A program made the translations under genes and the position numbers. From assembly GCA_016293615.1 (NCBI GenBank), contig JAEDDX010000021.1, positions 1 through 37,769 of the forward strand: DNA of 37,769 nucleotides, read 5' to 3'. Each line of letters opens with the position of its first letter. Within the stretch, counting starts at the first letter, position 1. Of this stretch, positions 1-8,470 are shown in pieces. Below the pieces are notes generated by a model. It was not told where the DNA came from. It saw only the letters and a program-made list of their open reading frames with translations, and searched no databases. This stretch comes from Acetatifactor sp. (lineage in GTDB: Bacteria; Bacillota; Clostridia; Lachnospirales; Lachnospiraceae).

Positions 1-1151
1 CAGCCGAAGAGCCGGAAGCGCCCGCAGAGGCACCTGCCTGCGAGGAGCCCGAGACAACCGAAGAGCCGGAAGCGCCCGCAGAGGGAGCAGAGGATGATTA
101 CGGTGAGGTAGAAGAGATTGCAGAGATCGCAGAACCTGCAGAGGAGCCTGAAGAGCCCGAAGAACCGGAAGTCCCCGAAGAGCCCGAGATACCTGAAGAA
201 CCTGAGGAGCCTGAAGCACCGGAAGCACCGGAAGCCCCCGAAGAACCCGAAACACCCGAAGTCTCCGAAGAGCCCCCTGTGAAAGATACCTTTGATATCA
301 AGGACGAATTTGAAGAACCGCAGGAGTCCGGGAAAGCGCCCGAAGCCGAAGAGGCGTCCGAGGGCGGACAGGACGACAGAACGGTTGAGCACGAAAAGAG
401 AAGAGTGAGAGCTCTGACCCCTGAGGAGAAGGAGCTTTTCGGAACCTATATCCAGAGCCGCAGTGATGCCGAGAAGATGGTGAAGGCACTAGACAGCATC
501 AGTTTGGCGGCATACACCGGCAATATCATCATCACCGGCGAAGAGGGTATGGATACCCTGACCCTTGCCAAGAATATGATCCGCCAGGTGCAGATGACGG
601 ACAGCAATTTTGCCGGAAAGATCGCTAAGATCTCCGGTCGCGGCATGAATACCAAGGATGCCGCAAGTACATTGGAACGTCTCAAATACGGAGCGCTCAT
701 CATTCAGAAGGCCTCCGATCTGAACGATTCCACCGTACGGGCACTCTACAAGGCACTGCAGCAGGATTACTTCGGCATCATCGTGGTCATTGAAGATACG
801 AGACATGCCATCAACAAGCTGCTGAAAAAGCATCCCATGCTGCGCGAGGTCTTCACTGCCCGCATGGATGTGGAAGCATTGAGCAACGATACCCTCGCCG
901 AGCTGGCTAAGGAATACGCGCTGGAGAGAGAGTACTCCATCGATGAGCTGGGACTCATGGCTTTGCATGCAAGGATCGCGGAGCTGCAGACCAGCGACCA
1001 CAATGCGACCATCGCAGAAGTGAGAGAGATCATTGACGAGGCGATTGAGAGCGCCGACAGGAAGACCATCGGTCATTTCTTTGATATTCTCCTCGGTAAG
1101 AGATACGACGATGAGGATATGATCATTTTGACAGAAAAAGATTTTGCGTGA
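1..1151 (+). CDS. Pro/Glu-rich protein with degenerate AAA+-like C-terminal domain (5' end outside window)
   Basis: The reading frame is open from base 3, so the gene starts upstream of the window; 382 residues are visible. A GTG at 279 lies inside the open frame and is not a convincing start. The first ~110 visible residues are a low-complexity acidic tract of EEP, EAP and PEE units, likely an extended linker. The remaining ~250 residues look like an AAA+ fold of the CbbX/SpoVK kind. At the expected P-loop (bases 537-557) the sequence is GEEGMDT, lacking the Lys-Ser/Thr of Walker A. The strand expected to carry Walker B (ALIIQKASDL) lacks the Asp-Glu pair. ATP hydrolysis is therefore doubtful and a scaffold role is possible. 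The gene lies 15 bases upstream of glgB and is probably cotranscribed with it. The family assignment is tentative; the missing motifs are directly visible. Confidence 0.7.
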   Translation, partial: AEEPEAPAEAPACEEPETTEEPEAPAEGAEDDYGEVEEIAEIAEPAEEPEEPEEPEVPEEPEIPEEPEEPEAPEAPEAPEEPETPEVSEEPPVKDTFDIKDEFEEPQESGKAPEAEEASEGGQDDRTVEHEKRRVRALTPEEKELFGTYIQSRSDAEKMVKALDSISLAAYTGNIIITGEEGMDTLTLAKNMIRQVQMTDSNFAGKIAKISGRGMNTKDAASTLERLKYGALIIQKASDLNDSTVRALYKALQQDYFGIIVVIEDTRHAINKLLKKHPMLREVFTARMDVEALSNDTLAELAKEYALEREYSIDELGLMALHARIAELQTSDHNATIAEVREIIDEAIESADRKTIGHFFDILLGKRYDDEDMIILTEKDFA

Positions 1152-1166
1152 TTGGAGGAAGAACGG

Positions 1167-3074
1167 ATGACAAAGACAATAGAAAAGGTTTTCATCTCAG
1201 AGGCTGACCAGTATCTGTTTTCCCAGGGAACACATTACGACATTTACAAAAAGCTGGGTGCGCATCCTTCCTGTGAAAACGGTAAGAAGGGAATCTATTT
1301 CGGCGTCTGGGCCCCGAATGCGAAGGAAGTTTATGTGATCGGTTCCTTCAATGACTGGAATGAGACCGCACATCCCATGGAGAAGCTGGGACCTGTGGGA
1401 ATCTGGGGGGTATTCATCCCCACGGCTAAGGTAGGAGATATGTACAAGTTCCTGATCCACGCCAAGGACGGCAGCAGACATTACAAGGCTGACCCCTTTG
1501 CAAATCAGGCAGAATTCCGCCCCGGCACAGCCTCCGTCATCGCTGATCTGTCCGGCTTCCGCTGGAAGGACAGCAAGTGGATGGAGCTGCGCGAGAAGAA
1601 GGATCTCTACAAAGAGCCCATGGCAATTTATGAGTGTCATATCGGGTCCTTCATGAAGCATCCCGACGGAACGGAGGACGGCTTCTACAACTACCGGGAG
1701 TTCGCTGACAGAATCGTGGAATATCTCAAGGAGATGAAATATACCCATGTCGAGCTGATGGGTATCCTGGAGCATCCGTATGACGGTTCCTGGGGCTATC
1801 AGGTCACCGGCTATTATGCACCGACTGCAAGATACGGAACCCCCAAGGACTTCATGTATCTGGTCAACAAGCTTCACAATGCCGGCATCGGCGTCATCTT
1901 AGACTGGGTACCCGCCCATTTTGCGACCGACGCCCACGGCCTCGGAAGATTCGACGGAGAGTGCATTTTCGAGCATCCCGATCCCAGAAAGGGAGAGCAT
2001 CCCGACTGGGGTACCAAGATCTTTAACTATGAAAAGCCTGAGGTAAAGAACTTCCTCATTGCCAATGTCCTTTTCTGGAACCGTGAGTTCCACATCGACG
2101 GTATCCGGGTCGATGCAGTCGCCTCCATGCTGTATTTGGACTACGGCAAGCGCGACGGTCAGTGGGTACCGAACAAGTACGGCGGGAACCAGAACCTCGA
2201 CGCCATCGAGTTCTTCAAGCATATGAATTCCGTTGTCCGCGGCGCTTATCCCGGATTCATGACCATTGCGGAGGAATCCACCGCATGGCCCAATGTCACA
2301 GGACCCATCGGCACCGACAGCCTCGGATTTACCTTTAAATGGAACATGGGCTGGATGCACGACTTCTGCGAGTACATGAAGCTGGATCCTTTGTACCGCA
2401 AGGGCAACCACTATGCCATGACCTTCGCGATGACCTACAACGAGAGCGAGAAGTATATTCTTCCGCTGTCACATGACGAGGTAGTACACTTAAAGTGCTC
2501 CATGGTCAACAAGATGCCCGGATATATGATCGACAAGTACGCGAATCTCCGCACCGGCTACACCTATATGTTTGGCCACTGCGGCAAAAAGCTTCTGTTC
2601 ATGGGACAGGACTTCGGCCAGGAGAGAGAGTGGAGCGAGGCAAGAGAACTGGATTGGTTCCTCCTCGGGGAGAAGAACAACAGAGGACTTCACGATTATG
2701 TGAAGGAGCTTCTGACCATCTACCGCAAGTACCCTGCGATGTATGAGAATGACGACAGCTGGCTTGGCTTCGAGTGGATGAATGCGGATGATGCCGATAA
2801 CAGCGTCTACTCTTTCGTCAGAAAATCTTCTACCGGAAGAAACAACCTCCTCTTTATCCTCAATATGACACCCATCAGGAGAGAGGGTTACCGAGTGGCA
2901 CTGCCTAAGAAAAAGAAGTACAGACTGCTGCTCAACAGTGATGAGGACAGGTTCGGCGGCTTCGGAAATGAGGCGCAGGCAGAGCTTGTTGCCGAGAAGG
3001 AGCCCTTCCATTATCACAAATTCTCCGCTACGGTGGACCTGCCGCCGTACGGTGCGCTGGTATATCTCTATTAA
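1167..3074 (+). CDS. glgB: 1,4-alpha-glucan branching enzyme GlgB
   Basis: Cytoplasmic GH13 enzyme that forms alpha-1,6 branches in glycogen. The protein is 635 residues, a usual size for the short form with one N-terminal CBM48 (YFGVWAPNAKEV, then GSFNDWN). The four GH13 regions are present: DWVPAHF near 246, GIRVDAV with the nucleophile Asp near 316, EEST near 369, and SHDEVVH with Asp near 437. I chose ATG 1167 because GGAGG at 1154-1158 sits eight bases before it; an upstream in-frame TTG at 1152 would overlap that site. It follows the Pro/Glu-rich gene closely. No other glycogen genes are in view. Confidence 0.97.
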   Translation: MTKTIEKVFISEADQYLFSQGTHYDIYKKLGAHPSCENGKKGIYFGVWAPNAKEVYVIGSFNDWNETAHPMEKLGPVGIWGVFIPTAKVGDMYKFLIHAKDGSRHYKADPFANQAEFRPGTASVIADLSGFRWKDSKWMELREKKDLYKEPMAIYECHIGSFMKHPDGTEDGFYNYREFADRIVEYLKEMKYTHVELMGILEHPYDGSWGYQVTGYYAPTARYGTPKDFMYLVNKLHNAGIGVILDWVPAHFATDAHGLGRFDGECIFEHPDPRKGEHPDWGTKIFNYEKPEVKNFLIANVLFWNREFHIDGIRVDAVASMLYLDYGKRDGQWVPNKYGGNQNLDAIEFFKHMNSVVRGAYPGFMTIAEESTAWPNVTGPIGTDSLGFTFKWNMGWMHDFCEYMKLDPLYRKGNHYAMTFAMTYNESEKYILPLSHDEVVHLKCSMVNKMPGYMIDKYANLRTGYTYMFGHCGKKLLFMGQDFGQEREWSEARELDWFLLGEKNNRGLHDYVKELLTIYRKYPAMYENDDSWLGFEWMNADDADNSVYSFVRKSSTGRNNLLFILNMTPIRREGYRVALPKKKKYRLLLNSDEDRFGGFGNEAQAELVAEKEPFHYHKFSATVDLPPYGALVYLY

Positions 3075-3123
3075 GAAGCAACGGAACAGACTTTTGCAGA
3101 ACGCAGCCTTTCCGGAAAGGTTA

Positions 3124-3172
3124 AAAAGTCCCGAAGGCAGACAACACTGCTTCCGGGACTTTGGTCTGACAA
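3124..3172 (-). terminator. Rho-independent terminator, mainly for the minus-strand bofA-yaaL unit
   Basis: A long near-perfect hairpin (AAAGTCCCG... / ...CGGGACTTT, six-base loop) lies between the convergent glgB and yaaL genes. Read on the minus strand, it is followed by a run of five T. On the plus strand the tail is not T-rich, so it may still stop glgB transcripts but less efficiently. Confidence 0.7.
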
Positions 3173-3193
3173 AACTTTGGGGCGCAGCCTTTT

Positions 3194-3490
3194 TCAGCTG
3201 AATACATGCTCCATCAGCGCACGGATGGAGAGCCTGGAACGCACCGGCTTTTGATCGGAGGCCGTTTCCAGGGCGGCAAGCTCCGAAAGATGCTTGTATT
3301 GCTTCTGCAGAGAGTTGATCTGATAGATATAACAGTCGATCATGTCGGAATCGACTGCATTGTCAAAGCCGCTATAGGCGATTTCCAGAGCTTTCCTTGT
3401 CTTTGCTATGGATTCTCTCAATTTGACCGGCGTATAATCCTCCTCCACGGGGAGTTCCCGGTCGGCGGTTTGGCTGTAATAAATTTTCAT
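3194..3490 (-). CDS. YaaL/DUF2508 family small protein
   Basis: A 98-residue, charged, mostly helical protein of unknown function. The pattern of a conserved Lys-Thr-Arg helix followed by D-DMIDCYIYQI and later QKQYKHL matches the DUF2508 (YaaL) family. The start is ATG at 3488-3490 (minus), preceded by AAAGGAAA on that strand. A much longer open frame runs upstream to 3985, but its extra part is antisense to bofA and has no family character. bofA lies directly upstream on the same strand; yaaL and bofA are also neighbours in Bacillus, which supports both calls. The terminator at 3124-3172 follows. Confidence 0.75.
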   Translation of the reverse strand: MKIYYSQTADRELPVEEDYTPVKLRESIAKTRKALEIAYSGFDNAVDSDMIDCYIYQINSLQKQYKHLSELAALETASDQKPVRSRLSIRALMEHVFS

Positions 3491-3543
3491 GGCAGATATT
3501 TCCTTTACATTGGTTATAACAAGTATAGGCAAAGGACGCCGGA

Positions 3544-3828
3544 TTATACCGGAAAGTGAAGAAGTCTGTAGAATTGCAGGCTGTACAGCGCAATCAGGCC
3601 CGGCAGCCCCAGAAACCCGCAGGCAGTCGCGGAGAACGGATTGACGCCGACCTTGGCTTCGATGCCGTATCTGCCCAGCACGAAATTGAAAAAACAGATT
3701 GCAAATATCCCCAAAATACCGCGCAGGATAAGGTTCAGAATCCATTCGGTTTTCAGGACGGCTGCCAGCAACACAACGACAAGCAGAACGGCGGCGATGC
3801 TTACGGGATGATCGAGAAGAAATTCCAT
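3544..3828 (-). CDS. bofA: BofA family pro-sigma-K processing inhibitor homologue
   Basis: A 94-residue membrane protein with two or three hydrophobic segments (IAAVLLVVVLLAAVL, then LRGILGIFAICFFNFVL) and a C-terminal GVNPFSATACGFLGLPGL block, the family hallmark. In Bacillus, BofA sits in the forespore outer membrane and holds SpoIVFB inactive until late sporulation. The start is ATG 3826-3828 (minus) with a GGGAG site seven bases before it. It lies just upstream of the yaaL homologue, as in Bacillus. Its presence suggests spore-forming ancestry; no other clear sporulation gene is in view. Confidence 0.85.
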   Translation of the reverse strand: MEFLLDHPVSIAAVLLVVVLLAAVLKTEWILNLILRGILGIFAICFFNFVLGRYGIEAKVGVNPFSATACGFLGLPGLIALYSLQFYRLLHFPV

Positions 3829-3897
3829 GAGCTGCTCCCGGGGTAGGTTTGGTACAACATATGAGGTCCGCCGCCCGGATATGCAATACCGGTTCGG

Positions 3898-4074
3898 TTT
3901 CGGAAGCTTCCCGACCCTGTGAAATCAAACATTCCGATCGCAGCCATGGCGGCCAACGCCTTTGATGAAGATCGTAAAACTGCATTAGAGTGCGGCATGA
4001 ACGGATTCCTTCCTAAGCCCTTGGATTTGAATGAGCTTATTCAGACGCCAAAAAGTATCTTGGACGCTCAGTAA
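3898..4074 (+). pseudogene. Remnant of a receiver (REC) domain C-terminus
   Basis: The frame starting at 3898 encodes 58 residues ending at TAA 4072-4074. It contains NIPIAAMAANAFDED, then CGMNGFLPKPLDLNEL. This matches the end of a response-regulator receiver domain as found in hybrid histidine kinases: the Ala-Met-Thr-Ala-Asn-Ala-Phe loop after beta-4, then the Lys-Pro of beta-5. The phospho-acceptor Asp, the N-terminal half and any ribosome binding site are absent. It lies upstream of bofA on the opposite strand and is most likely the tail of a deleted gene. Confidence 0.75.
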
Positions 4075-4168
4075 TGGCAGGGATGCTGCAACGGGGAAAA
4101 AGCCGTATTTGAGAGCGCCGGGAACCGTTGGTTTTGTGTGACAGGCTTTCGTGTGTGACAGTGCCCGG

Positions 4169-4197
4169 TTGACATTTGCTGTCAGATACAGTACATT
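4169..4197 (+). promoter_or_regulatory. Predicted sigma-A-type promoter for trmB-trxA-yitT
   Basis: A perfect -35 TTGACA (4169-4174) and a -10 TACATT (4192-4197) are separated by 17 bases. The -10 ends 37 bases before the trmB start. Confidence 0.6.
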
Positions 4198-4234
4198 GAA
4201 GTAGGAAAAAGAGTAGAAAAGGAATGAAGCAGGA

Positions 4235-4882
4235 ATGAGACTTCGAAATATTACCGGTTCCAGAGATGTCATCGCCGCCAGTCCCTATGTGGTACAGGAG
4301 GAGGTACAGCGAGACTGTCCCGGCACCTGGCACGACATTTTTGGAAATGGCAACCCGATTCATATAGAGATTGGTATGGGAAAGGGTAAATTCATCCATA
4401 CTATGGCCAAGGAGCATCCCGGGATCAATTATGTCGGCATTGAGAAATATTCCAGCGTTCTGCTGCGCGCCATCCAGAAGATGGAGCAGGAGGAGCTTCC
4501 CAACCTGAAGTTCCTTCGCATGGATGCGGAGAATATCACGGAGGTGTTCGGCAGGGGTGAGGTTGACAGGATCTATCTGAACTTCTCCGACCCGTGGCCC
4601 AAGGACCGGCATGCCAAGAGGAGACTCCCTTCCCGAGAGTTCCTCGCGCGGTATGATATCATCCTGAAGGCCGGCTCCGTGCTGGAGTTCAAGACGGACA
4701 ACAGGGCGCTGTTTGATTTTGCCGTGGAGGAGCTGGAGCCCGCAGGCTGGAAGGCGGAAGTGATCACCTATGATCTGCACAGTGACGAAGCCCTGATGGA
4801 GGGCAATGTCATGACGGAATACGAGGAGAAGTTTTCTTCGATCGGCAACCCGATCTGCAAGTATATTATTTATCGTGATTGA
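4235..4882 (+). CDS. trmB: tRNA (guanine-N7-)-methyltransferase TrmB
   Basis: SAM-dependent enzyme that makes m7G46 in tRNA variable loops. The 215-residue protein starts MRLRNI, typical of the family, and carries the SAM-binding EIGMGKGKFI near 47-56, GIEKYSS, a conserved MDAEN, the NFSDPWPKDRHAKRRL block near 113-128, and EFKTDN near 150. ATG 4235 is preceded by AAGGAA at somewhat long range. It is the first gene of a three-gene unit with trxA 22 bases downstream. Confidence 0.96.
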   Translation: MRLRNITGSRDVIAASPYVVQEEVQRDCPGTWHDIFGNGNPIHIEIGMGKGKFIHTMAKEHPGINYVGIEKYSSVLLRAIQKMEQEELPNLKFLRMDAENITEVFGRGEVDRIYLNFSDPWPKDRHAKRRLPSREFLARYDIILKAGSVLEFKTDNRALFDFAVEELEPAGWKAEVITYDLHSDEALMEGNVMTEYEEKFSSIGNPICKYIIYRD

Positions 4883-4904
4883 CAATCACAGAGAGGAGAA
4901 ACAC

Positions 4905-5225
4905 ATGGAATACAAATTTACAACGGACAATTTTGAGACGGAGGTATTGCAGTCAGAGCTTCCGGTGCTGGTGGATTTTTACGCAGACTGGTGCGGACCC
5001 TGCAGAATGATGGCTCCCGTCATCGGGAAGATGGCTGAGGAGTTCGAGGGCAGAATCAAGGTCGGAAAATGCAATGTGGACGACAATATGGACATTGCGG
5101 AGCAGTACAGGATTACAAACATTCCTGCCTTCAAGGTCTTCAAAAACGGCAGCGTTGCTGCTGAGTTTATCGGCGCCATGTCTGCAGCGGACCTGAAGGA
5201 TAAACTGGAGAAGGTGCTTGCATAA
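4905..5225 (+). CDS. trxA: Thioredoxin
   Basis: A 106-residue cytoplasmic thiol-disulfide oxidoreductase. It has the WCGPC active site near residues 28-32, the cis-proline loop NIPAF near 71-75, and the usual FKNG turn. ATG 4905 is preceded by GAGAGGAG; the longer frame from 4875 overlaps trmB and adds nothing family-like. The stop codon abuts the start of the YitT gene, so the two are probably translated together. Confidence 0.96.
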   Translation: MEYKFTTDNFETEVLQSELPVLVDFYADWCGPCRMMAPVIGKMAEEFEGRIKVGKCNVDDNMDIAEQYRITNIPAFKVFKNGSVAAEFIGAMSAADLKDKLEKVLA

Positions 5226-6101
5226 ATGAAGCGTGAAGCCATTCGATATGAAGCTGAGAGGACTGTCGTTGCGATCTTTGGCGCCTTCTTATATGCGGTG
5301 GGCGTGAATCTGTTCGTGGTTCCCGCCAATCTGTATACGGGGAGCCTGATGGGTATCTGTCAGGTCATCAGAACGGTGCTGGCGCAGTTTCTGGGAGTCA
5401 CATTCACAAATATTGATATAGCAGGCGTCATTTACTATCTGATGAATCTTCCGCTGTTCCTGGTCTCGTTTCGGAAGATGGGACGGAAGTTTTTTGCAAA
5501 GACGGTGGTGGTGGTCACCTTTATGACCTTTTTTGTATCGGTGGTACCCTCTTCCCGGATCCTGCAGGATACGATGGCGGCCTGCGTGGTGGGCGGTCTG
5601 ATCTCCGGAGCAGGAACCGGACTGATCCTACGCATGGGTGCCACCGGAGGTGGTATGGACATTGTCGGCGTGCTGCTCGTCCGCTGGAGACAGGACTTCA
5701 GCGTGGGTAAGGTGAACCTTCTGGTGAATATCATACTCTACGGCATCTGTCTGTTTCTGTTCGACGTCGAGGTTGCACTGTATTCTGTCATCTACGCGGC
5801 GGTGTATTCGATGGCCATGGATAAGATGCACACCCAGAATATTAATGTCGAGGTCAATATCATCACGAAAGTGGACACGACCGAGCTGGAGCAGGAGGTG
5901 TTCCGTGAGCTCGGCCGCGGCATTACCAAGTGGGTCTCCCAGGGAGCCTACACCCACGAGCAGTCCAATATCTTATATATCATGCTTTCAAAATATGAGG
6001 TAAGCCAGCTCAAGACCATCATACATAAACACGACCCGGGTGCCTTTATTGTGGTGAACGAGGGCGTCAGCGTGGATGGTAATTATTTGAAGAAACTGTA
6101 A
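5226..6101 (+). CDS. YitT family membrane protein (DUF161 with C-terminal DUF2179)
   Basis: A 291-residue integral membrane protein. The first ~190 residues contain five or so hydrophobic spans, with the conserved NLFVVPANLYTGSLMGI stretch and a glycine-rich GATGGGMDI motif. The last ~90 residues form a soluble DUF2179 domain (INVEVNIITK, then GGITKW-like and FIVVNE sequences). Function is unknown; the family is widespread in Firmicutes. The ATG follows the trxA stop with no gap, with a GGAGAAGG site inside the end of trxA. Confidence 0.9.
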   Translation: MKREAIRYEAERTVVAIFGAFLYAVGVNLFVVPANLYTGSLMGICQVIRTVLAQFLGVTFTNIDIAGVIYYLMNLPLFLVSFRKMGRKFFAKTVVVVTFMTFFVSVVPSSRILQDTMAACVVGGLISGAGTGLILRMGATGGGMDIVGVLLVRWRQDFSVGKVNLLVNIILYGICLFLFDVEVALYSVIYAAVYSMAMDKMHTQNINVEVNIITKVDTTELEQEVFRELGRGITKWVSQGAYTHEQSNILYIMLSKYEVSQLKTIIHKHDPGAFIVVNEGVSVDGNYLKKL

Positions 6102-6196
6102 AGGTGCAGGGACAGGACAGGCGTAACGGAATCGTCTTAAGGATTGCGTTGTCACAGGAAGCTGCCGGGGAGTTTCAGATTTGATACGGAACGAAA

Positions 6197-6233
6197 AAAA
6201 GGGATTGTCCGCGTGTGGGACAATCCCTTTTAT
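6197..6233. terminator. Bidirectional terminator between yitT and a minus-strand gene
   Basis: A perfect 13-bp stem, AAAGGGATTGTCC / GGACAATCCCTTT, with a seven-base loop. A-rich and T-rich flanks allow function in both directions. Confidence 0.8.
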
Positions 6234-6260
6234 GTGCGCTCCCTTTGGGGAAGGGTGTTT

Positions 6261-6698
6261 CTATTTTGCAAGAAGCTTCCGCAGGAGTAAGACGATCAGT
6301 GTCTGAAAATACGGAATGATCACGAAAATCAGGAAGGAAGCACTGATCACAACCGTGAGCATTGCCTGGCCGGCTGCAATCCCCCATTCGTTGGAATAAG
6401 GGAGTATGTCCGTGACAGCCTCATAGATCAAATAAAGGATGCAAGTGACTGCCAAAAGAGCGAAGAACAGAGCGATATAATAAAGCACCCGTTTCGGAAG
6501 CTCCGGAATCTGATCGCCTGTCTGTATCATTTTCCGGCTCACTTTGGAGCCAAGGAAGCTTGCAAGCAGAGCAGCCGATGTAAACAGACACATTACTATG
6601 ATCTGCACCGAAATATGTTCATTGATACACATGATATAGGATGATGCCATCGTTAGAATGGCTATGATGATTCCGGATAATCTGTACTCTCTTTTCAT
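6261..6698 (-). CDS. Small integral membrane protein of unknown function
   Basis: A 145-residue protein with four predicted hydrophobic segments: near residues 8-25, 28-47, 70-92 and 108-140. A short polar cytoplasmic loop (KVSRKMIQTGDQIPELPKR) sits between the second and third, and the C-terminus is basic. The ATG is preceded on the minus strand by AAGGGAGA at good spacing. I do not recognise the family. It lies downstream of the DUF1846 gene on the same strand, 81 bases apart. Confidence 0.65.
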   Translation of the reverse strand: MKREYRLSGIIIAILTMASSYIMCINEHISVQIIVMCLFTSAALLASFLGSKVSRKMIQTGDQIPELPKRVLYYIALFFALLAVTCILYLIYEAVTDILPYSNEWGIAAGQAMLTVVISASFLIFVIIPYFQTLIVLLLRKLLAK

Positions 6699-6779
6699 TT
6701 GAGTTCTCCCTTGCAGTTCCCCCTGCTGAAATCATTGATTTATGGGACGCCATCTCACAAAATGCTCCGGTACAGCTTT

Positions 6780-8255
6780 TTAGTACAGCTTTTTCCCGGT
6801 CTGGACAGGCTCGCTGGTCAGGTCTATGCCGAGCTTTTTGAAGATCTTGATATCGACTTCGGAAAGCATGACGGAGGTGTGAACCTGGCAGCCGCGCAGC
6901 TTCGGAAGCTGTTCCATGGCAAGCTTGGCGTTGGGGTCTTCATTGGCGGCGAGGGCAAGGGCAATCAATACTTCGTCTGTGTGCAGACGGGGGTTTCTGC
7001 CGCCCAGGATACTTACCTTCAGATCCTGAATGGGCTCGATGGCGGCAGGCTGTATCAGTCTGATGTCGTGATCGATGCCGGCCAGGTGCTTTAATGCATT
7101 CAGCAGCAGTGCTGCGGAAGCACCCAGAAAATCGGAGGTCTTGGAGGTGATGATCTCGCCGTCGGGTAGCTCGATCGCGGCGGTGGGTACGCCGAGCGCT
7201 TCGGCACGCTTCTTGCAGGCGACGGTCACCTTGCGGTCGTCGGTGGTGATCTTTGCCTGCTTCATCAGAAGCTCGATCTTATAAACCTCGGTCTCGGAAG
7301 CCTCCTCCTTTAATACCTTATTCAGGGCGGTGTAATAGCGGCGGATGATCTCCATGTTGGAGGCTTCGCAGCAGGCAGCGTCGTCGACGATGCAGTTGCC
7401 CGCCATATTGACACCCATATCGGTGGGAGACTTATAAGGGTTGGAACCGTAGATTCCCTCGAAGATCGCATTGAGTACGGGGAAAATCTCGATGTCGCGG
7501 TTATAGTTGACCGTTGTGACGCCATATGCTTCCAGATGGAAGGGGTCGATCATGTTCACATCGTTCAGATCGGCGGTTGCGGCTTCATACGCAAGGTTGA
7601 TCGGATGTTTTAACGGAATGTTCCAGATGGGGAATGTCTCAAATTTTGCATAACCGGCCTTGATTCCGCGAAGATTATCATGGTAGAGCTGTGACAGGCA
7701 GGTTGCCATTTTACCGCTTCCGGGTCCGGGCGCCGTGATGACGACGAGAGGTCTTTGTGTCTCAATGTAGTCGTTTTTGCCGAAACCGTCCTCGCTGACG
7801 ATCAGGGAGACATTGGAGGGATACCCCTCGATGGTATAGTGCAGATAGACCCTGATGTTTTTCTTTTCCAGCTTTGCCTTAAACTGGTCGGCGCTTTTCT
7901 GGCCTGCGTAATGCGTGATGACAACGCTTCCGACAAAGAGACCTTTCCGGAGGAACTCTTCGCGCAGACGAAGGACATCCACATCGTAGGTGATTCCCAG
8001 GTCACCGCGCACCTTGTTTTTTTCGATGTCGGCAGCGCTGATGACGATCACGATCTCCGCACAATCGGACAGCTGCATCAGCATGCGCAGCTTGGAGTCC
8101 GGCGCAAAGCCGGGCAGTACTCTGGAAGCGTGGAAGTCGTCAAACAGTTTTCCGCCAAACTCCAGATATAGTTTGTCTCCGAACTGGCTGATTCTTTCCT
8201 TGATGTGTTCGGATTGCATCTGTAAATATTTGTCATTGTCAAAACCTATTTTCAT
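6780..8255 (-). CDS. DUF1846 family protein
   Basis: A 491-residue cytoplasmic protein of the DUF1846 family, common in Clostridia and lactobacilli and without an established activity. It has the opening MKIGFDNDKYL, a GPGSGK loop near 180 that resembles a nucleotide-binding turn, and the conserved INLAYEAATADLNDVN and YGSNPYKSPTDMGVN blocks. The start is ATG 8253-8255 on the minus strand with a GTGAGG site upstream; a longer frame to 8285 adds a non-family leader. It is divergent from ftsH. Confidence 0.9.
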   Translation of the reverse strand: MKIGFDNDKYLQMQSEHIKERISQFGDKLYLEFGGKLFDDFHASRVLPGFAPDSKLRMLMQLSDCAEIVIVISAADIEKNKVRGDLGITYDVDVLRLREEFLRKGLFVGSVVITHYAGQKSADQFKAKLEKKNIRVYLHYTIEGYPSNVSLIVSEDGFGKNDYIETQRPLVVITAPGPGSGKMATCLSQLYHDNLRGIKAGYAKFETFPIWNIPLKHPINLAYEAATADLNDVNMIDPFHLEAYGVTTVNYNRDIEIFPVLNAIFEGIYGSNPYKSPTDMGVNMAGNCIVDDAACCEASNMEIIRRYYTALNKVLKEEASETEVYKIELLMKQAKITTDDRKVTVACKKRAEALGVPTAAIELPDGEIITSKTSDFLGASAALLLNALKHLAGIDHDIRLIQPAAIEPIQDLKVSILGGRNPRLHTDEVLIALALAANEDPNAKLAMEQLPKLRGCQVHTSVMLSEVDIKIFKKLGIDLTSEPVQTGKKLY

Positions 8256-8375
8256 GATGAGCCTCACTTTCGCGTAAAAAAACACTTTTCTATTCTACCA
8301 CAGTTTTTCCTTTGTTGGAATAAGTAAAGTTTAGAAATCTTTAAGAGATGACAAGTTTTTTTCACATTTATTCTA

Positions 8376-8404
8376 TTGATTTATCAATCTATAATCTCTA
8401 TAAT
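8376..8404 (+). promoter_or_regulatory. Predicted promoter for ftsH
   Basis: TTGATT (8376-8381) and a perfect TATAAT (8399-8404) are separated by 17 bases in an AT-rich gap. The -10 ends 66 bases before the chosen ftsH start. Confidence 0.65.
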
Positions 8405-8470
8405 AAAGTAGATTCAGTGTCCTCGCGGTTTCTGCGGGGAATGAAGCGTACAAAAAGAAACGGAGTTACT

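Noticed and set aside
98..301. Minus-strand Ser/Gly-rich frame
   Set aside because: It is the reverse reading of the Pro/Glu tract, which lies in a longer open plus-strand gene.
3491..3985. N-terminal extension of the yaaL homologue
   Set aside because: It is antisense in another frame to bofA and unlike any family; the internal ATG has a good ribosome binding site.
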